From an uncultured Bacteroidaceae bacterium (lineage in GTDB: Bacteria > Bacteroidota > Bacteroidia > Bacteroidales > Bacteroidaceae), in assembly GCA_934271655.1 (NCBI GenBank), contig CAKQRW010000006.1, positions 13,464 through 77,463 on the forward strand: DNA of 64,000 nucleotides, given 5' to 3'. Below are positions 51,924 to 58,993 of this stretch, one piece after another. Under the pieces are notes generated by a model, which saw only the letters and a program-made list of their open reading frames with translations, did no database searches and had not been told where the DNA came from. The first letter of the stretch is position 1, and every line of letters starts with the position of its first letter. Made by a program: the position numbers and the translations under genes.

Positions 51924-52016
51924 TAAGTAGGTGCTCATGATTATGAGAGCGGCTTACTTCGATACTATAAAATAATTGTGAGCACCTACTTATAAAATAA
52001 TTTTGAACACCTACTC
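51924..52016. repeat. Dispersed palindromic repeat, best copy
   Basis: TAAGTAGGTGCTCA (51924-51937) and TGAGCACCTACTTA (51979-51992) are a perfect 14-bp inverted repeat, 41 bases apart, with CTTACTTCGATACTATAAAA between. A further half-copy, TAATTTTGAACACCTACTCA (51997-52016), follows directly. In the gap before dus, about 30 bp from its start. Confidence 0.8.
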
Positions 52017-52045
52017 ATGCATGTTTGTAGGACTTAATCATACGG

Positions 52046-53134
52046 ATGAAGATAAGAGACATAGATTTAGGTGACAAACCTGTAGTCCTTGCTCCTATGG
52101 AGGATGTGACAGACCAGGCCTTCCGTCTGCTCTGCAAGGAGTTTGGCGCAAGCATGGTCTATTCTGAGTTTGTGAGCGCTGACGCTCTGATACGCAATGT
52201 CAACCGCTCGCTTGAAAAGATACGTGTGGACGATGAGGAGCGTCCTGTGGCCATTCAGATTTACGGCAGAGATGTGGAGAGTATGGTAGAGGCGGCCAAG
52301 ATAGTGGAGAGTGAGGCTCATCCCGACATCCTTGATATCAATTTCGGATGTCCGGTAAAGAAAGTGGCTGGCAAGGGAGCAGGCTCAGGCATGCTGCGCA
52401 ATCCTCAGCTCTTGCTGGACATCACACGTGAGGTGGTCAAGGCGGTGAACCTGCCTGTCACTGTAAAGACTCGCTTGGGATGGGACGTGCCGTCAATGTA
52501 TGACGTGCCGGATGGTTGGCAACGCCTTGCCGCAAATGCGGATGGCGCCTCGCCGTTGATACATGAGCTGGCGCTAAGGCTGCAGGATTGCGGAGTGGCT
52601 GCGCTCACCATACACGGCAGGACACGCAGCCAGATGTATCAGGGCGAAGCCGACTGGACTCTTATTGGCGAGGTGAAGTCGGATCTGCGCATCACCATGC
52701 CTATCATAGGCAATGGCGACATATGCACGGCAGAACAGGCGGCCAGCGCCTTTGAGCGCTATGGCGTTGATGCCGTGATGATAGGCCGTGCCACTTTTGG
52801 CCAGCCATGGCTGTTCAAGGATGTGCGCTCATACCTTGACAAGGGCGTGCATGACGACAGCATGAGCCTGGAATGGAAGATAGGCGTGCTCAAGCGCCAG
52901 GTGGCAAAGAGCGTGGAGTATTCTCTGCGTGCTGACAATGCTCTGAAGGAAAGCAAGCGTACCGAACTCGGAGGCATCATACACGTGAGGAGGCATCTTG
53001 CCAACAGCCCCGTCTTCAAGGGAATACCTGATTTCAGGCAGATGCGCATAAAGATATTGCGCGCCGAGAGCCAGGATGAGCTCTTCAGTCTGCTCGACCA
53101 GGCATATGGCATTATCAAGAATAGCCAGAAATAA
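52046..53134 (+). CDS. tRNA-dihydrouridine synthase
   Basis: 362 aa, FMN TIM-barrel flavoenzyme reducing uridines in tRNA to dihydrouridine. Motifs: VVLAPMEDVTDQAFRLLCKEFG, FGCPVKKVAGKGAGSGML with the catalytic Cys, TVKTRLGWD, AALTIHGRTRSQMYQGEADW, IGNGDICT and AVMIGRATFGQPWLF. DusB-type, although the exact member is not certain. A 20-residue insertion (VPSMYDVPDGWQRLAANAD) differs from E. coli DusB. Confidence 0.95.
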   Translation: MKIRDIDLGDKPVVLAPMEDVTDQAFRLLCKEFGASMVYSEFVSADALIRNVNRSLEKIRVDDEERPVAIQIYGRDVESMVEAAKIVESEAHPDILDINFGCPVKKVAGKGAGSGMLRNPQLLLDITREVVKAVNLPVTVKTRLGWDVPSMYDVPDGWQRLAANADGASPLIHELALRLQDCGVAALTIHGRTRSQMYQGEADWTLIGEVKSDLRITMPIIGNGDICTAEQAASAFERYGVDAVMIGRATFGQPWLFKDVRSYLDKGVHDDSMSLEWKIGVLKRQVAKSVEYSLRADNALKESKRTELGGIIHVRRHLANSPVFKGIPDFRQMRIKILRAESQDELFSLLDQAYGIIKNSQK

Positions 53135-53213
53135 GGTATAGCCAGAAATAGTAAGAATAATAACTATCCTTCTCTGAAAGAAAAACAGCGGGAGGAACAA
53201 ATGAATATAACAA

Positions 53214-53966
53214 ATGAAAAAACTCTACACACTCGTGGTGATGCTGATGGTTGCAACAGCAGCAAGCGCACAACTCTGGATTCAGGGACAGAGAAACACA
53301 CAGGACATGGAGCGCAACTGGTTTGCAGGCGTTCATGCAGGAACTAACTTTGTGGTCGGCGACAACAGCACAGACCACCCGCCATTCAAGTATCTCTCGG
53401 ATGCTCTCGGGCTGGAGGGCGGAGTGTATGTGGGCAAGTTCTTCACCCCATCTATTGGAGCGCGTCTTGACTTCTCCTATGGCAAGTCATACAACCGTGT
53501 TGACAAGGAGATGGTGAGAAACAACGAGGGCTTCAAGAGCAGCTTCGGCAACAACGGCTATTATGGCTTCAACGTGTTTCATGCCAGAGTGGACGGACTC
53601 TTCGACTTCACAGGAGGCAGCGTGAACCACCGCACAGACCCGTTCCATGTGATAGGAGTGGTGGGTCTCGGGCTCTATTCCACATCAGACTACAAGCTTA
53701 AAGAAAAGGCTGGCCACGTGCTCACCAGCGACGAAGCCCTGTTTGGCGGCAACGAAACCTATCCTATGGCACTTGCGAGCGAGGGAGGCAACACAGGCTT
53801 CTACGGCATGGTAGGCTTCATCCTGGACTACCGTATCAATGAGAAAGTGTCGGTAAACTTTGAGACCAACTGCAGTATGATGGGCGATAAGTTTGACGGC
53901 ATCGATTTTTCCGACCCCAATGACTACTTGTTCAAAATGCAGTTGGGTGCTACTTATTACTTCTGA
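53214..53966 (+). CDS. Outer-membrane beta-barrel protein
   Basis: 250 aa. Signal peptide MKKLYTLVVMLMVATAASAQ. Alternating strand pattern (WFAGVHAGTNFVVGD, VGKFFTPSIGARLDFSYGKS, HVIGVVGLGLYSTSDYKL, YGMVGFILDYRINEKVSVNFETNC) and a terminal Phe (QLGATYYF) point to a small OmpA/OmpX-like barrel. Function unknown. Confidence 0.8.
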   Translation: MKKLYTLVVMLMVATAASAQLWIQGQRNTQDMERNWFAGVHAGTNFVVGDNSTDHPPFKYLSDALGLEGGVYVGKFFTPSIGARLDFSYGKSYNRVDKEMVRNNEGFKSSFGNNGYYGFNVFHARVDGLFDFTGGSVNHRTDPFHVIGVVGLGLYSTSDYKLKEKAGHVLTSDEALFGGNETYPMALASEGGNTGFYGMVGFILDYRINEKVSVNFETNCSMMGDKFDGIDFSDPNDYLFKMQLGATYYF

Positions 53967-54035
53967 TTTTTCAGTAAATGGTATGTTGGAAAGTGTTTTT
54001 GCAAAAAAAAAGATACAAGAAACGGAAAAATACCT

Positions 54036-54043
54036 TATCTTTG
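54036..54043 (+). promoter_or_regulatory. -7 promoter element TATCTTTG
   Basis: Exact TAnnTTTG, 43 bp before the SDR gene. Confidence 0.6.
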
Positions 54044-54085
54044 CAAAAACTAAAACAACAAAACTAATTATAAACCGAAAGTATT

Positions 54086-54895
54086 ATGGCAGATTTTTCA
54101 CAATTCTCACTTGAGGGTAAGAACGCATGGATCACAGGCGCATCTTACGGCATTGGCTTCAACATTGCAAAGGCATTCGTTAAGGCTGGCATAAAGACAA
54201 TCATCTTCAATGACATCAACGAGGCAGCTCTTGAGCGTGGTCTGGCCAACTATAAGGAGGCAGGCATCACTAATGTGAAGGGTTACGTATGTGACGTGAC
54301 AGATGAGGTGGCTATCAAGAAACTTGTGGAGACAATCCATGAGGAAGTGGGCCAGATTGACATCCTTGTCAACAATGCCGGCATCATCAAGCGCATCCCT
54401 ATGCACGAGATGAAGAGAGCAGAGTTCCAGCAGGTCATCGACATCGACCTTGTTGCCCCATTCATCTGCGCAAGCGCTGTGCTGCCAGAGATGATGGAGC
54501 GCCGTGAGGGAAAGATCATCAACATATGCTCTATGATGAGCGAGCTCGGACGTGAGACAGTGTCAGCTTATGCTGCGGCAAAGGGCGGCCTGAAGATGCT
54601 CACACGCAATATCTGCTCAGAGTATGGAGAGTACAACATACAGTGCAATGGCATTGGCCCAGGCTACATTGCCACACCACAGACAGCTCCTCTCCGTGAG
54701 CGTCAGCCAGATGGCTCACGCCATCCATTCGACTCATTCATCTGCGCCAAGACACCAGCCGGACGCTGGCTCGACCCAAGCGAGCTTGGTGGCCCAGCCG
54801 TGTTCCTCGCTTCAAAGGCTTCTGACGCTGTCAATGGCCACGTGCTCTATGTCGATGGCGGTATCCTCGCATACATCGGCAAGCAGCCTAAATAA
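54086..54895 (+). CDS. SDR-family sugar-acid dehydrogenase (gluconate 5-dehydrogenase type)
   Basis: 269 aa. NAD(P)-binding WITGASYGIGFNIAKAF, NNAGIIK, catalytic Ser in ICSMMSELG and YxxxK in SAYAAAKGGLKML, with ending VNGHVLYVDGGILAYIG. Closest in look to gluconate 5-dehydrogenase / KduD enzymes, which act on 5-ketogluconate or on pectin-derived 2,5-diketo-3-deoxygluconate. No kdu or pectinase genes lie beside it, so the substrate is open. Confidence 0.85.
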   Translation: MADFSQFSLEGKNAWITGASYGIGFNIAKAFVKAGIKTIIFNDINEAALERGLANYKEAGITNVKGYVCDVTDEVAIKKLVETIHEEVGQIDILVNNAGIIKRIPMHEMKRAEFQQVIDIDLVAPFICASAVLPEMMERREGKIINICSMMSELGRETVSAYAAAKGGLKMLTRNICSEYGEYNIQCNGIGPGYIATPQTAPLRERQPDGSRHPFDSFICAKTPAGRWLDPSELGGPAVFLASKASDAVNGHVLYVDGGILAYIGKQPK

Positions 54896-55022
54896 ATGTG
54901 ATGAGCAACACAGCCCCTCAAAGGGCAGCTGATTAAGGACATTAACGATAATCAGGCAGCATCGCTAATCAAGGGCATATACCTTTGGCTGGCTATGCTG
55001 CCTTTTTCAGTAAAAAGAAATA

Positions 55023-55664
55023 ATGTTGTTACCATATTTCAAGCAGGGCGTGATAGAGGCTGGATGCGACGAGGCTGGCAGAGGATGCTTGGCTGGCAGT
55101 GTCTATGCCGCTGCTGTCATCTTGCCGCCACAATACAGCAATGAGAAACTCAACGACTCCAAGAAGCTTACGGCCAAGCAGCGCTATGCCCTTAGGGAAG
55201 AGATACAGCGAGATGCTGTGGCTTGGGCTCTTGGCATAGTGACGGCTGAGGAGATAGACAAGATGAATATCTTGCGTGCAAGCATCACCGCCATGCACCG
55301 CGCCCTTGACGCTCTCAGCGTGCGTCCTCAGCATATCATAGTGGATGGAAACAGGTTTTATGACTACAGCGACAAGTCTGCTCAGGCCGACTGTCCGTCA
55401 GTGGTGCCCCACACCACCATAGTGAAGGGCGATGGCAAGTACCTGTCTATCGCAGCGGCATCCATATTGGCTAAGACTTATAGGGATGACTACATGCGTG
55501 CGCTTCATGAGGAATACCCTTACTATGGGTGGGATCACAATGCTGGCTATCCTACCAAGGAGCATCGTAAAGGCATTGAGATGCATGGAGTTAGCCCATA
55601 TCATCGAATGACATTCAATCTTACAGGCGAAGCCGTTCAGCTCGAACTTCCCTTTGCCGATTAG
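55023..55664 (+). CDS. rnhB: Ribonuclease HII
   Basis: 213 aa. Removes ribonucleotides from DNA and RNA primers. Metal-binding residues: GCDEAGRGCLAGSVYAAAV (DE), a third Asp in HIIVDGNRFYD, and YLSIAAASILAKTYRDDYM. Ends with the usual YHRMTFNL region. Terminator follows at once. Confidence 0.96.
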   Translation: MLLPYFKQGVIEAGCDEAGRGCLAGSVYAAAVILPPQYSNEKLNDSKKLTAKQRYALREEIQRDAVAWALGIVTAEEIDKMNILRASITAMHRALDALSVRPQHIIVDGNRFYDYSDKSAQADCPSVVPHTTIVKGDGKYLSIAAASILAKTYRDDYMRALHEEYPYYGWDHNAGYPTKEHRKGIEMHGVSPYHRMTFNLTGEAVQLELPFAD

Positions 55665-55668
55665 GGAA

Positions 55669-55715
55669 AATCCCCTTGCGAATAGGAAAATAGTATTTGC
55701 AAGGGGATTCTTTTT
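55669..55715 (+). terminator. Intrinsic terminator of rnhB
   Basis: 11-bp stem (55669-55679 with 55699-55709), 19-base loop, T-run to 55715. Its right arm overlaps the -33 box of the next promoter. Confidence 0.75.
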
Positions 55716-55727
55716 GCTGTACCTTTG
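55696..55727 (+). promoter_or_regulatory. Promoter of the repeat-rich secreted protein
   Basis: TTTG (55696-55699), 20-bp spacer, TACCTTTG (55720-55727). Full consensus. Confidence 0.8.
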
Positions 55728-55776
55728 CCGCAGAAACAAGAAAGAAAGTATTCATGAACAATAAAACACCACGACT

Positions 55777-56652
55777 ATGAAGACTCTTAGAACATTACTC
55801 GCAGTTATCTTCATCACGATAGGTTCTGCAATAGCAAGCGCACAGAGCATGAGCGTCACTGCGGTAAGAAACAATGCGCGTTTCCTCACAGACCGCATGG
55901 CTTACACACTCGGCATAAGAGATCCTTTCCTCATAGATGAGATATACCGTATCAACTATGACTACATCTGGGGAGTGAACAGCTATCTCGATGATGTGGC
56001 AATGGGATATTACTACGATGACTATATGGCTGTGTGCGATGCCCGCGACGTGGCTCTCCGCACCCTTCTCGGCAATGTGGTATGGAACAGGGTCATAGGC
56101 TACAGCTACTTCTATCGTCCGATAGTCTTTGCCAACAGGTGCTGGCACTTTAGCGTCTATGACTACGATCGCTATGGCAGGGGACATTTCTTCTGTTCAG
56201 CGCCCCGTCCTTTCCATGGCGGGTATGCAGGAGGCCACTTCTTCCGTGGAATGGCTCCGAGAGATATGCATGGCAACATGGTGCCTCCCCGCGGTTTCCG
56301 TCCAGAGGGGCCACGTGGCGACAACCGTTTTGACCGTCCAGGCAATGGACGCATGGACAATGGCAGCCGTCCAGGCAATGGCCGCATAGACAATGGCAGC
56401 CGTCCAGGCAATGGCCGCATAGACAATGGCAACCGTCCAGGCAATGGCCGCATAGACAATGGCAGCCGTGGCAATAATGGCCGTGGCAACGTATCAGCGC
56501 CTACACGTTCTTCAGGCTTTGTCATGACACGCAGCGACAACAATATGCGCAGCTCTTCCAGAGTATCTGCCACACGTGTGTCAGACAGCGGATCTTCCAG
56601 AGGAAACGGCAGTTCGAGAGGAGAAGGCGTGGTGCGTGGCGGACGCAGATGA
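55777..56652 (+). CDS. Secreted Arg/Gly/Asn-repeat protein
   Basis: 291 aa. Signal peptide to about residue 24 (IGSAIASAQS). A globular part of about 130 residues rich in Tyr and Asp (YDYIWGVNSYLDDVAMGYYYDDYMAV) is followed by a low-complexity basic tail. The tail includes four 11-residue repeats RPGNGRIDNGS (first copy RMDNGS, third ends NGN) and then Ser/Arg/Gly-rich sequence. Positive charge and disorder suggest binding to anionic polymers. No family recognised. Confidence 0.75.
   Translation: MKTLRTLLAVIFITIGSAIASAQSMSVTAVRNNARFLTDRMAYTLGIRDPFLIDEIYRINYDYIWGVNSYLDDVAMGYYYDDYMAVCDARDVALRTLLGNVVWNRVIGYSYFYRPIVFANRCWHFSVYDYDRYGRGHFFCSAPRPFHGGYAGGHFFRGMAPRDMHGNMVPPRGFRPEGPRGDNRFDRPGNGRMDNGSRPGNGRIDNGSRPGNGRIDNGNRPGNGRIDNGSRGNNGRGNVSAPTRSSGFVMTRSDNNMRSSSRVSATRVSDSGSSRGNGSSRGEGVVRGGRR
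56335..56466 (+). repeat. Four 33-bp in-frame coding repeats
   Basis: Units at 56335, 56368, 56401 and 56434, each 33 bp and over 90 percent alike, encoding RPGNGRIDNGS. Copy number may vary between strains. Confidence 0.85.
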
Positions 56653-56761
56653 ATTTGAAAAAACAACATAATAATTGAATAGAATAGTGGAATGGGATGA
56701 CAATAAGCACTTGCCATCCCATTTCTTTTGCCTTTTTTAAAGAAGTAAAAGAAAAAAATCG

Positions 56762-56769
56762 TAACTTTG
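56762..56769 (+). promoter_or_regulatory. -7 promoter element of argS
   Basis: TAACTTTG, exact, 21 bp before the chosen argS start. It rules out the earlier ATG at 56697. Confidence 0.65.
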
Positions 56770-56789
56770 CAGACAAATCAGTGAAAATT

Positions 56790-58610
56790 ATGACTATAGA
56801 AGAGAAAATCATAGCAGGTGTGCAGGCAGCTGTAAAAGCGCTGTACGATGTGGACGCAACAGCGCAGCAGGTGCAGTTGCAAAAGACAAAGGCAGAATTT
56901 GAGGGACACCTCACAGTGGTGGTGTTCCCATTCGTAAAGGCTGCCCGTAAGGCTCCAGACCAGGTGGGCAATGAGATAGGCGGATATCTTGTTGAGAACG
57001 TAGGTGATGTAGTAGCCCGTTTCAACGTTGTCAAGGGCTTCCTCAACCTTGTCATCAGCGATGCGCCATGGATAAAGCTTCTCAATAAGATAAATGCAGA
57101 CGAGCATTTCGGCATGAAGCCTGTGACAGCAGACAGTCCGCTTGTGATGATTGAGTACTCATCACCCAATACCAATAAGCCACTTCATCTCGGACATGTG
57201 CGCAACAACCTTCTCGGAGCCGCTCTCGCTCGCATCATTGAGGCCAACGGCAACAAGGTGGTGAAGACCAATATAGTCAACGACCGTGGCATACACATCT
57301 GCAAGAGTATGCTTGCATGGATGAAGTGGGGCCATGGAGAGACTCCTGAGTCGTCTGGCAAGAAGGGCGACCACCTCATTGGCGACTATTACGTGGCATT
57401 CGACAAGCACTATAAGATGCAATGTGATGACCTCGTGCTGACGTACCAAGCCCAAGGTATGGATGAAGAGGCTGCCAGGGAGAAGGCTAAGCAGGAGGCT
57501 CCGCTCATCAAGGAAGCTCATGAAATGCTTGTCAAGTGGGAGAACAATGACCCTGAGGTGCGTGCTCTCTGGAAGAAGATGAACTCGTGGGTGTATGCAG
57601 GCTTTGACGAGACATACAAGATGATGGGTGTGAGCTTTGACAAGATATACTACGAGTCACAGACTTACCTTGAGGGCAAGGAAAAGGTGATGGAAGGTCT
57701 GGAGAAGGGCCTCTTCTATCGTCGTGAGGATGGTTCTGTATGGGCTGACCTCACAGCAGAGGGACTGGATGAGAAGCTTCTTCTCCGCAGCGACGGCACA
57801 TCTGTGTACATGACACAGGACATAGGCACAGCAAAGCTCCGTTTCCAGGACTACCCTATAGACAAGATGATTTATGTAGTGGGCAACGAGCAGAACTATC
57901 ATTTCCAGGTGCTCTCCATACTGCTTGACAAGCTTGGATTCAAGTGGGGCAAGGACCTTGTGCACTTCTCTTACGGCATGGTGGAGCTGCCTAACGGAAA
58001 GATGAAGAGCCGCGAGGGAACAGTCGTTGACGCTGACGACCTCATGGAGGCTATGATAGCTGACGCTTATGAGGCAAGCAAGGATCGTGTCAAGCAGACA
58101 CAGATGTCTGATGAGGAGGCGCGTGAGGTGGCTCGCAAGGTCGGTCTCGGAGCGCTCAAATACTTCATACTGAAGGTGGATGCCCGCAAGAACATGCTCT
58201 TCAACCCAGCTGAGAGCATCGATTTCAACGGCAACACTGGTCCATTCATCCAGTACACCTATGCACGTATCGCCAGCATCCTCCGCAAGGCCAAGGAGCA
58301 GGGCATCGACATACCAGAGCAGTTGCCTGTGGACATCACAATATCCACCAAGGAGACTGAGCTCATCCAGAAGCTCAACCAGTTTGGCACGGCTGTCCGC
58401 CAGTCGGGCACTGACTACAATCCATCTGGCATATGCAACTACTGTTACGAGCTCACAAAGGAGTTCAACCAGTTCTATCACGATTTCACTATCCTCGGCG
58501 AGCAGGACGAGCAGCTCAAGCTCTTCCGCCTGTCTCTTGCCAAGGCGGTGGCCAAGGTCGTGAGCCTCGGCATGGGCTTGCTGGGCATAGAGATGCCTGA
58601 GCGCATGTAA
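56790..58610 (+). CDS. argS: Arginyl-tRNA synthetase
   Basis: About 606 aa, class I synthetase charging tRNA-Arg. N-terminal Add1 domain, HIGH-like motif in SSPNTNKPLHLGHVRNNLLG, KMSK-like loop in LPNGKMKSREGTVVDADDL and the C-terminal DALR anticodon domain ending LLGIEMPERM. Open frame extends to 56697 but the -7 box at 56762-56769 places the transcript start after it. A G-C-rich hairpin follows. Confidence 0.97.
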   Translation: MTIEEKIIAGVQAAVKALYDVDATAQQVQLQKTKAEFEGHLTVVVFPFVKAARKAPDQVGNEIGGYLVENVGDVVARFNVVKGFLNLVISDAPWIKLLNKINADEHFGMKPVTADSPLVMIEYSSPNTNKPLHLGHVRNNLLGAALARIIEANGNKVVKTNIVNDRGIHICKSMLAWMKWGHGETPESSGKKGDHLIGDYYVAFDKHYKMQCDDLVLTYQAQGMDEEAAREKAKQEAPLIKEAHEMLVKWENNDPEVRALWKKMNSWVYAGFDETYKMMGVSFDKIYYESQTYLEGKEKVMEGLEKGLFYRREDGSVWADLTAEGLDEKLLLRSDGTSVYMTQDIGTAKLRFQDYPIDKMIYVVGNEQNYHFQVLSILLDKLGFKWGKDLVHFSYGMVELPNGKMKSREGTVVDADDLMEAMIADAYEASKDRVKQTQMSDEEAREVARKVGLGALKYFILKVDARKNMLFNPAESIDFNGNTGPFIQYTYARIASILRKAKEQGIDIPEQLPVDITISTKETELIQKLNQFGTAVRQSGTDYNPSGICNYCYELTKEFNQFYHDFTILGEQDEQLKLFRLSLAKAVAKVVSLGMGLLGIEMPERM

Positions 58611-58626
58611 TATATAGCACGGCATG

Positions 58627-58668
58627 AGCGTCGGCAGGACAAGTGCAAAGGCTTGTTCTGCCGGCGCT
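58627..58668 (+). terminator. Hairpin after argS
   Basis: 17-bp stem (58627-58643 with 58652-58668), two G-U/mismatch pairs, no T-run. Likely a terminator or 3'-end protector. Confidence 0.55.
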
Positions 58669-58810
58669 TATTGTTCCTGCATCCTTGAAACCTTATGCGT
58701 TCTCCTGCTGTTGGGTGAAGAAAAACGCCAAGCTAAAGCCTGCGGACTGATGACGCTGCTCCTTATTATTCCATAAAAAGGATAATCTAATTTGATATTC
58801 TGATGAAACT

Positions 58811-58992
58811 TTGAACACCTGCTTAGTATAACCGTTACTCAGTATAACAGCTACTTAGGTATACACTTACTCAGTATAGCAGCTGCTTAGGTATACACTT
58901 ACTCAGTATAGCAGCTGCTTAGGTATACACTTACTTACAATAACACCTGCTTAATAGAACACCTAATTATAAATATAACACCTAATTGTATA
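58811..58992 (+). repeat. 16/32-bp tandem array and repeat half-copies before the GH3 gene
   Basis: Begins with TTGAACACCTGCTTA (58811-58825), the dispersed-repeat core. Then come 32-bp units, near 58834, 58866 and 58898, each of two related 16-bp halves (CTTACTCAGTATAGCA and GCTGCTTAGGTATACA). It closes with three AACACCT(G/A)(C/A)TT(A/G) half-copies (58943-58992) that run up to the start codon. Confidence 0.75.
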
Positions 58993-58993
58993 A

